This document shows, piece after piece, positions 50,051 to 60,179 of a stretch of 64,000 nucleotides of DNA. A program made the position numbers and the translations under genes. Source of the DNA: Mycobacterium sp. M26 (lineage in GTDB: Bacteria; Actinomycetota; Actinomycetes; Mycobacteriales; Mycobacteriaceae); contig NZ_LN929908.1 in NCBI RefSeq assembly GCF_001494595.1, forward strand, positions 2,951,716-3,015,715, in the 5' to 3' direction. Below the pieces are notes generated by a model. It ran no database searches and was not told where the DNA came from. It saw only the letters and a list, made by a program, of their open reading frames with translations. The stretch's first letter is position 1; every line of letters begins with the position of its first letter.

Positions 50051-53000
50051 ATGGCCATCCACTGCTCCGACCGCGACCTGGGATTCGCGACGACGTGGCA
50101 TCGCGCCGACCGAACGCCGGCCACCACCGGGTGCGGCAGATACGTCGGGCGGGTAGGAGCGCTGGCCGTAGCGCTCGGCATCGGCGTGGCCGTGACGACC
50201 GCCGGCCCCGGAATCGCGGCAGCCGCACCGTCGGAAGCCGGTTCCTCGACAGCGTCCTCCTCCTCCGGAAAGTCGACCGGATCCTCCAAGCGGTCATCGA
50301 GCACCAAGAAGGCCGAGACGACCGCTTCGAAGTCGGACAGCGACACCGACACCTCGACACCCACCACCACGTCCGAGTCGGATGCCACGACGGGGCGTGT
50401 CCGTGTGAGCGGGGGTTCGGAAGGCGGTGCAGTCGAGCGGGACTCCGACACCGTGGAGAGCCAACGCGAGACGGTCTCGCGAGCTCCGGTAACAGCGACG
50501 ACCGACACCGACCCGCAGCCCGAGTCCGTTGATGCCCCCGCCGCCGCAGCCCAGAGCGCCCCGGCCGCGGCGACGGCGCTCACGGTGACGACGGTGCAAC
50601 CGGCCGCTGCACAGACCGCCGCAGCGACGACTGCCAGCACCCCGTTCCGGCCCATCCGAGCGCTCGTCGCCGGTGTTCTCACGGTGTTCGGCTACAACCC
50701 GCTAGCCGCTCCGGTACCGGGCGCACCGGAACCCAACCCGATCCTGGTCGGGATCTGGGGCCTCTACCGGCGCATCGAATCGTTCATCGCCAACGAAACC
50801 CCCACGGCCGGAACACCCACCGTCAGTTCGACCCTCAACTCCCAAGGTCAGATCACCGGCGCCCTCAACGCCACCGACTTCGACGGCGACCCCCTGGTCT
50901 ACGAGGTCGTCCAGGGCCAGCATGGCACCGCTGTCGTGAATGCCGATGGCACCTTCACCTACACCCCCGTCCCCGGCTACACCGGAACCGACACCTTCCA
51001 GGTGACGATCGCCGACACCGGCTTCCACCTCCACCTGCACCTGTTCGACCTGTTCCACCCCACCTGGCACTCGACGACGGAGACCGTCACCGTAGTGGTA
51101 CCCCAGGTCGCGCCCGTCATCACGGTCGTCTCAGGTCCGAGCACTCCGGCCGACGACGGCTCAGTACAGGGCACCTTCACCGTCATCGACCTCAATCGCG
51201 AACCCGTCACGGTGTCAGTCGCCACCGGCGGTGAACCTGATTACGGCACTGTCGGTTTCAGCTACAACGCCACCAGCGGCATCTACACCTGGACCTACCG
51301 CCCATACCAGAGTGAACAGATCGCGCTGGGGCTGACCGGCGGCACCCTGACCGACACCTTCGTGATCGCGGCCACCGACGGCCATACCGACCCGGTCACC
51401 ACCGACCCCCAGACCGTGGTTGTGGCACCGGCGCACCTCGGCCTGGACGCACCGATCGAACTGGGCACCAGGACCGGCGCCAGCAGCGTGACCGTGAGCA
51501 CCGACGGCACCCGCGCCTACGTCACCAACTCCGGCAACGCCACCGTCATGGTGGTGAACCTGGTCAGCGGTGCGGTGGAAGCGACCTACACCGTCGGTGA
51601 CTACCCCATCGGCATCGCCGCCGGATCCAACGGACGGATCTATGTGGCCAACTCCGACGGCCACAGCATCTCGGTGATCGACACCGCCACCGGGCAGACC
51701 ACTGCCACCGTCGCCGTGTCCAACGCACCCGGCCTGCCGGTGCTGTCCCCTGACGGCACGCGCCTCTATGTTCCGATCTACGAGGGCGCGATCGCGGTGA
51801 TCGACACCGTCTCCAACACCCAGGTCGGCTCAATCAACTACGTCGCCGGCCGGCTCACGTTCGCCGGTGACGACAGTTCGACCCTCTACGCCATGGGGTT
51901 CGACGAGCTGGCGGTCATCGACACCACCACCGGCACGGTGCTCGACGCCATCGACACCGCGGACCGTTCTTTTGATCTGGCCGTCAGCCCGGACGGAACC
52001 CGGGTTTACATCGCCGCCTTCCTCAACGGGTCGGTCCAGGTGTTCGACACCTCCGACCCGACCGACCTCACCGAGGTCACCCTGATCGCGATTCCGCCGG
52101 CGCCGACGAACTTCGACAACGAACCGCTGTCGGTCACGCTGAGCCCGGATGGCAGCCTGGCCTACGTCGGAACGCTGGGCGGAAAGGTGTTCGTGGTCGA
52201 CACCGCCACCAACACGCTGCTCACCGGGGCGACCCAGCAGCTACCCGGAAAACCGGACGGATTGGCCGTCAGCCCGGACGGACTACACCTGTACACCGTC
52301 AACGATCTGCACCAGACACTCGCCGTCATCACCCTCAAGCTGGGTGCGGATGCCAACGAATCACCCATCGTCACAGCGATTTCCGCGCCGAGCACACCCG
52401 ACGCCGACGGCGTGGTGACCGGATCGTTCCGGGTCACCGACCCCGAAGGCGACCCCACCACGGTGACCATCGGCCAGCCGTCCGACGGCGCAGTCGTGGT
52501 CGACTATGACGCGATATCCGGGATCTATCGCTGGACCTACACCCCGACCGAAGCGGACCAACTCGTCTCCGGTCTGGGCACCACGGCGCTGGCCGACGCG
52601 TTCACCGTAACCGCCACCGATGGAACCAGTGCACCCGGATCGCTGACGATCAGCGGTATCACCATCGCCCCAACACATCTGACTGTGGATGCCTCGATCG
52701 GCGCAGTGCCCGGCAAGCCGAGCGCGGTGGCGATCTCCGCCGACGGCACTCAGGCCTACCTCGCCGACAGAACCCAAGACACCGTTGCGGTCGTCGACCT
52801 GGCCACCGGTCAGGTTGTCCATACCTACACCGTCGGTGACAAACCGGCCACGATCGCCGTGCACTCCGATGGCCGGATCTATGTCGGCTACAGCGGCGGC
52901 GTCAACGTCATCAACCCGACCACTGGGGCGGTCACAACGCTCACCATTGCCGGCGGGGTCAAGCAGATCGTCGTCAGCCCGGACGGAACCCGGGTATACG

Positions 53001-54814
53001 CGACCAAGACCGGATCCGTCATGCCCGGCATCGTCGTCATCAACACCGCAACCGACACCGTGGCAACGACATTCGGTTATCCGGCCAGCTATCTCGCCTT
53101 CGCGGGTAACGACAGCTCGACGATCTACGCCACCGATACCGCCGGACTGGCACTCGCAGTGCTGAAGGCGTCCGACGGGTCGCTGCTCGGAGTCACCTAT
53201 GTGATCACCGATCCCGGGCCGCTGGCGGTCAACGAGGCCGGTACCCGGGCCTACGTCACCACACCTACCGCGATCAAGGTCTATGACGTCGCAGACCCGA
53301 GCCACATGAGCGTGGTTCAGACGATCGCGCTGTCCAGCTCTCCCAACGCGATTGCGCTGAGCCCCGACGGCACGCTGGCCTACCTGTCCAGCGCTACCAG
53401 CGGCCACATCACAGTCGTAGATCTCACGGACGGGAACGTCTTGGACACTGGCACCGAACTCGCCGGCAGCCACAGTGGTCTCGCGCTCAGCGCTGACGGC
53501 ACGATCTATGCCGCGAACACCACCACCCATAAGCTCTCGGTGCTGACGCTGAACTCCGGGTCCAATGCCAACCAGGCGCCCGTCATCACCGACGTCCTGG
53601 ACCCGACCGCGCCGACGGAGACCGGCGTGATCTACGGCTCCTATGTGGTCGCCGACCCGGACCGGGATCCGACAACAGTGACCAATGCCATCACCCCCGG
53701 CAAGGGTCCCTTTCTGGTCGACTACGACCCGGTGCTCGGCGTCTACAACTGGACGTACTCCCCCACCCAGGCCAGCCAGCTGATCTCGGGGCTCGCGGCG
53801 ACACCGTCGATTGACGGCTTCTCCATCAACGCCACCGACCTGACGAATTCAGCTGTCGCAGTGGTGAACCTGACCGTGCCTCAGGCTCATCTCGAGGCCG
53901 GTACTCCCATCGCGACGGACGGCAATCCGGGCGGGTTCCTCGTCAGCGCTGACGGCACCCACGGCTACGTCACCGACGCAGGCGCCTCCGAGAGCGACCC
54001 GAACACCGTCAAGGTGGTGAACCTCGCAACCGGTGCGGTCGAGGCGGAGTACGCGGTAGGCAGCGGTCCTACCTCGGTGGTCGTTCGAGGCGACAGGATC
54101 TACGTCAGCAACGGGGGCTCGGACAGCATCTCGATCATCGACACCACCGCCGGCATCGTGACGACCATCAGCGTGGCGGGCCAACCGAACGCGCTCGCCC
54201 TCAGCAATAACGGTGAGCGGCTCTACGTCACGACCGACGACGGAGGCATCAAGGTGGTCGACGCGCTGGCCAAGACGCTGCTCACCGACGAGACCATCGA
54301 TCTGCCATCGCGCGACATAGCGCTGAGTGCGGACGGCGCGCTGCTCTACTCGCTCAACCGGAACGGCACGATCTCGGCGATCGACACCGCCACCGGGGCC
54401 GTCACCCTGCAGAAGCCGATCAACACCGACGCCGTGGCCACCCGCAGACTCGCACTGAGCCCGGATGGCCAGCACCTCTTCATCACGCTGTTCTACCCGG
54501 GTCAGAGCAAGGTCGCCGTCTATGACGCCGGCACCCTCACGCTCACCACGACGTTGGGGCTGTCCGATCTGCCCAACGGTGTCGCGGTGAGCAATGACGG
54601 CAGCGTGGTGTACGTCGGCGGCGCCAACGGCGGGCTCGCGATCATCGACGCGGCCACCACCACTCTGATCGGCACAGCCCAGGGCGTGAGCTCCAACAGT
54701 GTCGCCGACGTGGTCATCAGTCCCGACGGGCAGCACGTCTATGTAGTGGACACCGCGAGCGATCGGGTGATCGATCTCGTCGTAACGCCCGGTCCCGCCA
54801 GCCTGTCCACCTAA
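50051..54814 (+). CDS. Giant exported Ig-like/beta-propeller repeat protein
   Basis: 1587 residues. An atypical N-terminus leads to a hydrophobic export segment (GRVGALAVALGIGVAVTTAGPGIAAAAPS, about residues 33-60). A ~130-residue Ser/Thr/Lys/Ala-rich linker follows, then a conserved block with FRPIRALVAGVL and GIWGLYRRIESFIANETPTAG, and a cadherin/VCBS-like Ig domain to about 350. Three ~410-residue modules start at about 354, 771 and 1175; each is an Ig-like domain ending in YxWTYxPTxAxQL, followed by a YVTN-type beta-propeller (repeats of SPDGTxxYVxxxxxxxVxVIDxxTGxV). No LPXTG or membrane anchor at the C-terminus. Probably a secreted or cell-wall-associated adhesin-like protein; function inferred only from architecture. 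Confidence 0.85.
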   Translation: MAIHCSDRDLGFATTWHRADRTPATTGCGRYVGRVGALAVALGIGVAVTTAGPGIAAAAPSEAGSSTASSSSGKSTGSSKRSSSTKKAETTASKSDSDTDTSTPTTTSESDATTGRVRVSGGSEGGAVERDSDTVESQRETVSRAPVTATTDTDPQPESVDAPAAAAQSAPAAATALTVTTVQPAAAQTAAATTASTPFRPIRALVAGVLTVFGYNPLAAPVPGAPEPNPILVGIWGLYRRIESFIANETPTAGTPTVSSTLNSQGQITGALNATDFDGDPLVYEVVQGQHGTAVVNADGTFTYTPVPGYTGTDTFQVTIADTGFHLHLHLFDLFHPTWHSTTETVTVVVPQVAPVITVVSGPSTPADDGSVQGTFTVIDLNREPVTVSVATGGEPDYGTVGFSYNATSGIYTWTYRPYQSEQIALGLTGGTLTDTFVIAATDGHTDPVTTDPQTVVVAPAHLGLDAPIELGTRTGASSVTVSTDGTRAYVTNSGNATVMVVNLVSGAVEATYTVGDYPIGIAAGSNGRIYVANSDGHSISVIDTATGQTTATVAVSNAPGLPVLSPDGTRLYVPIYEGAIAVIDTVSNTQVGSINYVAGRLTFAGDDSSTLYAMGFDELAVIDTTTGTVLDAIDTADRSFDLAVSPDGTRVYIAAFLNGSVQVFDTSDPTDLTEVTLIAIPPAPTNFDNEPLSVTLSPDGSLAYVGTLGGKVFVVDTATNTLLTGATQQLPGKPDGLAVSPDGLHLYTVNDLHQTLAVITLKLGADANESPIVTAISAPSTPDADGVVTGSFRVTDPEGDPTTVTIGQPSDGAVVVDYDAISGIYRWTYTPTEADQLVSGLGTTALADAFTVTATDGTSAPGSLTISGITIAPTHLTVDASIGAVPGKPSAVAISADGTQAYLADRTQDTVAVVDLATGQVVHTYTVGDKPATIAVHSDGRIYVGYSGGVNVINPTTGAVTTLTIAGGVKQIVVSPDGTRVYATKTGSVMPGIVVINTATDTVATTFGYPASYLAFAGNDSSTIYATDTAGLALAVLKASDGSLLGVTYVITDPGPLAVNEAGTRAYVTTPTAIKVYDVADPSHMSVVQTIALSSSPNAIALSPDGTLAYLSSATSGHITVVDLTDGNVLDTGTELAGSHSGLALSADGTIYAANTTTHKLSVLTLNSGSNANQAPVITDVLDPTAPTETGVIYGSYVVADPDRDPTTVTNAITPGKGPFLVDYDPVLGVYNWTYSPTQASQLISGLAATPSIDGFSINATDLTNSAVAVVNLTVPQAHLEAGTPIATDGNPGGFLVSADGTHGYVTDAGASESDPNTVKVVNLATGAVEAEYAVGSGPTSVVVRGDRIYVSNGGSDSISIIDTTAGIVTTISVAGQPNALALSNNGERLYVTTDDGGIKVVDALAKTLLTDETIDLPSRDIALSADGALLYSLNRNGTISAIDTATGAVTLQKPINTDAVATRRLALSPDGQHLFITLFYPGQSKVAVYDAGTLTLTTTLGLSDLPNGVAVSNDGSVVYVGGANGGLAIIDAATTTLIGTAQGVSSNSVADVVISPDGQHVYVVDTASDRVIDLVVTPGPASLST

Positions 54815-55553
54815 CCAGACCATCCAAACAACCCGACCACCAGCCACTCTCACGATAGGGGAACACCATCATGACCACCACCTCGCTGCCGACCGGTTCG
54901 CGTTATGCCCAGCATGTCGGGAGGGTCGGCGCGCTGGCTGTCGCCCTCGGCGTCGGCCTCGCGGTGAGCACCGCCACGCCGTACGTCGCCTCCGCGGCGC
55001 CGGCGAACTCTGACTCGTCATCGAGTTCATCGGCACCGTCGAAGAAGACCACCGGTTCATCAGCCAGGAGCCGGGGTAAACAATCGTCGGACTCCGATTC
55101 GGGCAATCAGAACAGCTCCCCTGCCGCCGCGGCGGCCAGCACCGGCAAGGTGAGTACCAGAGTCATTTCCGAGGTGGACGACCAAACTTCCAGCGACACA
55201 GCCGAATCCGATTCGACGCCGAGCGCCCACACAGACTCGACGCCACCGGCGTCGACGAACCCGGCTCAACAGACCAGCGAAGAGTCGGCGCTGGCCAGCA
55301 CCGCACCAGCTGCCGCATCCGCCACCGCCGTCGTCACCACCGTTGCGCCCCTGGCCGCCAAGACCACCGCAGCGGCCACCACCAACACCCCGTTCCGGCC
55401 GATCCGGGCCCTGGTCGCCGGAGTGCTCAGCGTGTTCGGTTACAACCCGCTGGCCACCCCGTCGCCCGGCGACCCCGCACCGAATCCGATCCTGGAAGGC
55501 ATCTGGGGCCTCTACCGGCGCATCGAATCGTTCATCGCCAACGAAACCCCCAC
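50753..55553 (+). repeat. 53-bp identical direct repeat shared by the two surface-protein genes
   Basis: Bases 50753-50805 and 55501-55553 are identical and encode the IWGLYRRIESFIANETPT block in the same codon phase in both genes. Sequence on either side is still similar but diverged. Recombination between the copies would delete 4748 bp and leave an in-frame fusion of the first gene's head to the second gene's body. Confidence 0.85.
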
Positions 55554-57072
55554 CGCCGGAACACCTACCGTCAACGCGGTGAACGCCCAGGGCCAGATCA
55601 CCGGCAGCCTCAACGCCACCGACTACGACGGCGACACTCTGGTCTACACCGTGATCCAGGGCGAGCACGGGTTGGCCACCGTCGACGCTGACGGCACGTT
55701 CACCTACACCCCGGTGATCGGCTACACCGGCGCCGACACCTTCCAGGTGCAGATCAGTGACACTGGCTTCCACCTGCACTTCCATCTGTTCGATTTGTTC
55801 AATCAGACCGGGCACTCGACCACCGAGACCGTGAATGTCGTTGTCCCCGATGCCAGCAACGCCGCACCGGTGATCACGGTGGTCTCCGGCCCCGGTACAC
55901 CGGGCGCCGGCGGGGTGGTCTCCGGATCCTTCACCGTGACCGATGCCGATGGCGACACCGTCAGCGTGAGCACCACTGACCCGACCCGGGGCGGTGTCGT
56001 CGTCACCTACGACATCGGCAGCGGCCTCTACCACTGGACCTACACCCCCACCCAGGCCAGCCAGATCCTGGCCGGGCTGAGCGCATCGCCGATCACCGAT
56101 GGCTTCACGATCTCGGCCTCCGACGGGACAGCTGCCGCCGTCACCACCGATGTCACCGGAATCACCGTTGCGGCAAAACAATTCACCAGCTCCACGCCGA
56201 TCTCGATCCAAGACGGCACGCCGGTGTCCATCGTCCTGAACAGCGCAGGCACCCTGGCCTTCGTGACCATCCAGAGTTCCTCAAACAACAACGGCACCCT
56301 GGCGATCTATGACACGAAGACCGGAACCAAGCTCCGGGATTACACCGCCGGCAGCTCTCCGCTCGGCCTGGCCGTCAACGCCGATGGCACCAAGGCCTAC
56401 GTCGCCAACCAGGATGACACCATCACCGCAATCGACATCATCACCGACACCGTCACCACCATCACCACCGGCGGACAGACCGAACGGCTGGTGCTGACCC
56501 CCGATGGCGGCAAGCTGTACGTGACCTCGGCGACCGGCGGCATCATCGTGGTCGACGTCGTCAACAACATGGTCGGCCCGACGATCAGCCTGAACGCGAA
56601 GACGCTCCTGATGAGCGCTGACGGCAGCACGCTGTACTCGGTGAACAAGAACGGGACGCTTTCGCTGGTCGACACCAGCCTGGAGATGGTCAGCCTGACC
56701 AAGCCGATGGGCTCATTGGGGTCGGCCCTGATCCAGTCGGGCGCGCTGAGCCCGGATGGCAAGTCGCTGTGGGTCGCGGGGGGAATCCCCGGAACCCTGT
56801 CCGTGTTCGACGCCCAGACCCTGGAGTTCATCAGCAAGATCTCGGTCTCGGGATTGCCCGGCGCCATCGCCGTGAGCCCGGACAACAGCGTCCTCTACAT
56901 CGCCGGCCTGGCCGGTGGCGTCACCGTGGTCGATGCGACGACCAATACCGTCATCACCACGCTGGGATCGCTCACCGACGGAGCCCTGGTCGGGCTGACC
57001 ACCAGTGCTGACGGCACCACGCTCTACTTCGCCGAGGCGGACAACGATCAGCTGACGGTGCTGACCGTCTGA
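54871..57072 (+). CDS. Exported Ig-like/beta-propeller protein, single-module paralogue
   Basis: 733 residues, 56 bases after the preceding paralogue and probably cotranscribed. Same layout: export segment (HVGRVGALAVALGVGLAVSTATPYVASAAPA), Ser/Thr-rich linker to about 170, conserved FRPIRALVAGVLSVFGYNPLA and GIWGLYRRIESFIANETPTAG block, VCBS-like Ig domain, then one Ig-plus-propeller module from about residue 331 to the end. AGGGGAACACC precedes the ATG. Ends at a strong terminator. Clearly a duplicate of the upstream gene with two modules fewer. Confidence 0.85.
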   Translation: MTTTSLPTGSRYAQHVGRVGALAVALGVGLAVSTATPYVASAAPANSDSSSSSSAPSKKTTGSSARSRGKQSSDSDSGNQNSSPAAAAASTGKVSTRVISEVDDQTSSDTAESDSTPSAHTDSTPPASTNPAQQTSEESALASTAPAAASATAVVTTVAPLAAKTTAAATTNTPFRPIRALVAGVLSVFGYNPLATPSPGDPAPNPILEGIWGLYRRIESFIANETPTAGTPTVNAVNAQGQITGSLNATDYDGDTLVYTVIQGEHGLATVDADGTFTYTPVIGYTGADTFQVQISDTGFHLHFHLFDLFNQTGHSTTETVNVVVPDASNAAPVITVVSGPGTPGAGGVVSGSFTVTDADGDTVSVSTTDPTRGGVVVTYDIGSGLYHWTYTPTQASQILAGLSASPITDGFTISASDGTAAAVTTDVTGITVAAKQFTSSTPISIQDGTPVSIVLNSAGTLAFVTIQSSSNNNGTLAIYDTKTGTKLRDYTAGSSPLGLAVNADGTKAYVANQDDTITAIDIITDTVTTITTGGQTERLVLTPDGGKLYVTSATGGIIVVDVVNNMVGPTISLNAKTLLMSADGSTLYSVNKNGTLSLVDTSLEMVSLTKPMGSLGSALIQSGALSPDGKSLWVAGGIPGTLSVFDAQTLEFISKISVSGLPGAIAVSPDNSVLYIAGLAGGVTVVDATTNTVITTLGSLTDGALVGLTTSADGTTLYFAEADNDQLTVLTV

Positions 57073-57084
57073 TCGACGCGCTGG

Positions 57085-57121
57085 CGTGGCCCGCATGCAG
57101 ACCGTTGTCATGCGGGCCACG
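57085..57121. terminator. Strong hairpin terminator after the surface-protein pair
   Basis: 13-bp uninterrupted stem: CGTGGCCCGCATG (57085-57097) pairs with CATGCGGGCCACG (57109-57121) around an 11-base loop, 13 bases past the stop. No U-run follows. Typical strong mycobacterial terminator shape. Confidence 0.85.
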
Positions 57122-57153
57122 TCCGTGTCCCGGCTCTCCCTATCCTGGACAGC

Positions 57154-58833
57154 GTGACCAACACCGTCGCGCGCGCCAACTACCGGCCCGCCCGCACCCG
57201 CGTCCGCCAGTTCGCCGACCGGGCCGTGGGGCGGGCCCTCAAGCTGCCGCCGCCGAGCACCGACTATGTGGTGCACCGCGGCGTCGCGATCCCGATGCGC
57301 GACGGTGTCACACTGCGGGCCACCCACTATGCCCCGCTGACCACCGAGCCACTGGGCACCATCCTGGTTCGCGGGCCCTACGGCCGGTCGTTCCCGTTCT
57401 CGCTGATCTATGCACAGCTCTACGCGGCCCGCGGCTACCACGTACTGCTGCAAAGCGTGCGCGGCACATTCGGTTCCGGCGGCGAGTTCGTGCCCATGGT
57501 CCACGAGGCCCCCGATGCCGCCGACACCGTGGTCTGGCTGCGCGAACAGGCCTGGTTCACCGGGTCTTTCGCGACCATCGGCTTGTCCTACCTGGGCTAT
57601 ACGCAATGGGCCCTGCTGTCGGACCCGCCACCGGAGCTGGCCGCGGCGGTGATCACCGTCGGCCCGCACGACTTCCACGAATCCTCCTGGGGCACCGGCT
57701 CGTTCTCGCTCAACGACTTCCTGGGCTGGTCGGACATGGTGGCCCACCAGGAGCACCCGCTGCTGCGACGGCTGGCCTACCAGGCCATCGCCGGGCGCCG
57801 GCTCGAGCGCGGCGTACTCGGCCTGCCGCTGGGTGGGGCCGGCCGCGAGTTCCTGGGGTCGGGCTCACCCTGGTACGAGTCGTGGATCGAGCACCCCGAG
57901 GTGGACGACCCGTTCTGGGAGACCATGCGGATGACCGCTGCGCTCGACCGCTGCGAGGTGCCGGTGCTGCTGCTGACCGGCTGGCAGGACCTGTTCCTGG
58001 ACCAGACCATCCACCAGTTCCAGCATCTGCACGGCCGGGGTGTCGATGTGGCGATGACGATCGGTCCGTGGACGCATTCGGACATGGTCACCAAGGCCGC
58101 CGGGCAGGCGGCCAACGAGACACTGGCCTGGCTGGGCTCCCATCTGGCCAAGAAGCCGACGCAGCAGCGGCCGAGCCGGGTCCGGATCTACGTCGCCCAC
58201 CACGGCTGGGTCGACCTGCCGGACTGGCCGCCGGCCACCGGCGAGGGCGTCATGTACCTGCAACCGGCGGGCCGCCTGGCCGCCGCGCCACCCGCCGGTG
58301 ACGCCGCCCCCTCGACGTTCCGCTACGACCCGGCCGATCCCACGCCGACCGTCGGTGGGCGGTTGCTGGCCCGTAAGAGCGGCTACCGCGACGACTCCGC
58401 CCTCGCCCAGCGCGCCGACGTGCTCAGCTTCACCAGCGGGCCGCTGGATTCCGATCTCTACGTGGCCGGTAATCCGGTGATCGAGCTGGTCCACGAATCC
58501 GATATCGCGCACTTCGACCTGTTCGTGCGGATCAGCGAGGTCGACGACCGTGGCCGCAGCCGCAATGTCAGCGACGGCTATCGCCGGTTCAGCGCCAACC
58601 CGGACGGACCGGTCCGCATCGAGCTCGACGCGACCGCGCACCGGTTCCGCGCCGGCACCCGCATCCGGGTGGTCGTGGCCGGCGGCTCACATCCCCGCTA
58701 CGCCCGCAACCTCGGCACCGGCGAACCCGCCATCAGCGGTCACCGGATGGTGGCCTCGGTGCACACCGTGCACCACGGGACGGGCGGCGTCTCGAAGCTG
58801 ATCCTGCCCGCCTCGGACGTACCGCCAAGCTAG
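57154..58833 (+). CDS. CocE/NonD-family (S15) hydrolase
   Basis: 559 residues. N-terminal alpha/beta hydrolase with MRDGVTLRATHYAP, the RGPYGRS segment, and nucleophile in FATIGLSYLGYTQWALL (Gly-x-Ser-Tyr-x-Gly). Catalytic Asp is likely in LLLTGWQDLFLDQ and His in MTIGPWTHSDMV; a C-terminal jelly-roll domain has LDATAHRFRAGTRIRVVVAGGSHPRYARN. Related to cocaine esterase and X-Pro dipeptidyl peptidases; substrate unknown. No signal peptide. From memory Rv2800 corresponds. Confidence 0.88.
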   Translation: MTNTVARANYRPARTRVRQFADRAVGRALKLPPPSTDYVVHRGVAIPMRDGVTLRATHYAPLTTEPLGTILVRGPYGRSFPFSLIYAQLYAARGYHVLLQSVRGTFGSGGEFVPMVHEAPDAADTVVWLREQAWFTGSFATIGLSYLGYTQWALLSDPPPELAAAVITVGPHDFHESSWGTGSFSLNDFLGWSDMVAHQEHPLLRRLAYQAIAGRRLERGVLGLPLGGAGREFLGSGSPWYESWIEHPEVDDPFWETMRMTAALDRCEVPVLLLTGWQDLFLDQTIHQFQHLHGRGVDVAMTIGPWTHSDMVTKAAGQAANETLAWLGSHLAKKPTQQRPSRVRIYVAHHGWVDLPDWPPATGEGVMYLQPAGRLAAAPPAGDAAPSTFRYDPADPTPTVGGRLLARKSGYRDDSALAQRADVLSFTSGPLDSDLYVAGNPVIELVHESDIAHFDLFVRISEVDDRGRSRNVSDGYRRFSANPDGPVRIELDATAHRFRAGTRIRVVVAGGSHPRYARNLGTGEPAISGHRMVASVHTVHHGTGGVSKLILPASDVPPS

Positions 58834-58848
58834 CCGGAGACGCTGTCA

Positions 58849-59799
58849 TCACGGCGGCGAGCAGCCGCGATCGGAATCCGAGAAGACAACCCGCCCCTTG
58901 GCGACATCGATGTAGGTCTGGACCAGCGGCAGCTGCAGTCCCCACCGGGCATTCACCGCGTCGGCGAACCGCTGGGCCTTGATCCGCGACGCTGCGCAGT
59001 CCCAGCTCTGGTCGCCGCGCGCCAGATACCCGATGGCGAGCACAGATTGGGGACTCCACTGCGCCTCGAGCTGATTCTCCAGGCAGTTCTTCGGGTCCGC
59101 GGTGCAGTCACGGGCATAGGCGGCAAGCATCTGTTCCTGCTCGCCGGCACCGAACTGGCATTGTTCGTCATCGGGCTGCACCGTGCACAGCGGACGCGGC
59201 TGACCCACGGTGAAGGCGCCGTTCTCATTGCAGCCGTTGCGGCCCGCGTCCTGCGCATAGGAGCAGTGCACATCCACCGCAGCCGGGTCCATCACCATGA
59301 AGACACCATCCGGCTTCCAGTTCGTGTCGGTGATGGTGCCGAGCACAGCGCAGTCCTTGGCCGCTTTCTTGGCGCATACGCCGAACAACCGCACCGGTAG
59401 GCCGTTGCGCAGCAGTGTCAGCGCGCCGGTCACCACCGGGCAGTTGTCGTGCGTGCCGTCGGCGACCGGGTCGCTACCCGCGCAGTCGAGGGGCTGGCTG
59501 AACTCGAACCTGTTCTCGGCCGGGACGAAGTCGGTGGCAGATCCACCGGAGGACGGGCCGCCGAGCGCCCCGAACGGGTCCTTGACCGCGCAGTAGGCGA
59601 GAGCAGCGGGATCCGCGAAGGGGTCCGGCGCGGTGTCGCTGACGCAGTTCTCGGGCCCACGCAGGATGACGCCGGGACCGTCGAGAAGCGAATTGAGCTG
59701 GGCGGCAACATCATTGGAGCTCGGCTCCGCGGTTGCCACCGGCATGGAGACGAACGCGAGAACCAGCAGACACGATAACCACAGACCCTTAAGCCTCAT
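58849..59799 (-). CDS. Cys-rich exported protein, function unknown
   Basis: 316 residues. Sec signal MRLKGLWLSCLLVLAFVSMPVATAEPS with AxA site near residue 24. The mature part has about a dozen cysteines (for example FGVCAKKAAKDCAVLG, HCSYAQDAGRNGCNENG, LCTVQPDDEQCQF, RDCTADPKNCLENQ), suggesting several disulfides outside the membrane. No catalytic motif recognised. Convergent with the CocE-type gene, 15-base gap. Confidence 0.75.
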   Translation of the reverse strand: MRLKGLWLSCLLVLAFVSMPVATAEPSSNDVAAQLNSLLDGPGVILRGPENCVSDTAPDPFADPAALAYCAVKDPFGALGGPSSGGSATDFVPAENRFEFSQPLDCAGSDPVADGTHDNCPVVTGALTLLRNGLPVRLFGVCAKKAAKDCAVLGTITDTNWKPDGVFMVMDPAAVDVHCSYAQDAGRNGCNENGAFTVGQPRPLCTVQPDDEQCQFGAGEQEQMLAAYARDCTADPKNCLENQLEAQWSPQSVLAIGYLARGDQSWDCAASRIKAQRFADAVNARWGLQLPLVQTYIDVAKGRVVFSDSDRGCSPP

Positions 59800-59840
59800 G
59801 AGCAGTGGACGCTAGCAGCCCGCCGCACTCTCGGCCGTCT

Positions 59841-60104
59841 TCAGTGCGTCATCCGGGCCCGGACCTCAGGCCGACGCAGCGGCGGCACGGACTTGGGCGG
59901 CTGGCGCCGCGGCGGTAGCTCGTTCAGTAGCCGGCTGGTGGCCGCGGCGACGTCGGTGACCGCGGCCTCGAAGGCTTCGGTCACCGCCTCGGTGGGCCGG
60001 CTGATCCCGCTGACCTTGCGTACATACTGGCGGGCGGCGGCGGTGATCTCCTCGGCGGTGGCCGCCGGTTCCAGGCCGCGCAGCTCGGTGATATTCCTGC
60101 ACAT
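59841..60104 (-). CDS. DUF2277 family protein
   Basis: 87 residues beginning MCRNITELRGLEPAATAEEITAAARQYVRKVSG, the conserved head of DUF2277. The tail is Pro/Arg-rich (ELPPRRQPPKSVPPLRRPE). Small helical cytoplasmic protein of unknown role. Divergent from the TetR gene with 75 bases between. Confidence 0.85.
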   Translation of the reverse strand: MCRNITELRGLEPAATAEEITAAARQYVRKVSGISRPTEAVTEAFEAAVTDVAAATSRLLNELPPRRQPPKSVPPLRRPEVRARMTH

Positions 60105-60179
60105 CTGTCCAGCATGCCTCTGAGTTGATTGCTAGGCCGTACACATCTGGCTCACACATTCGCGTCTTACCGTGGCGCC

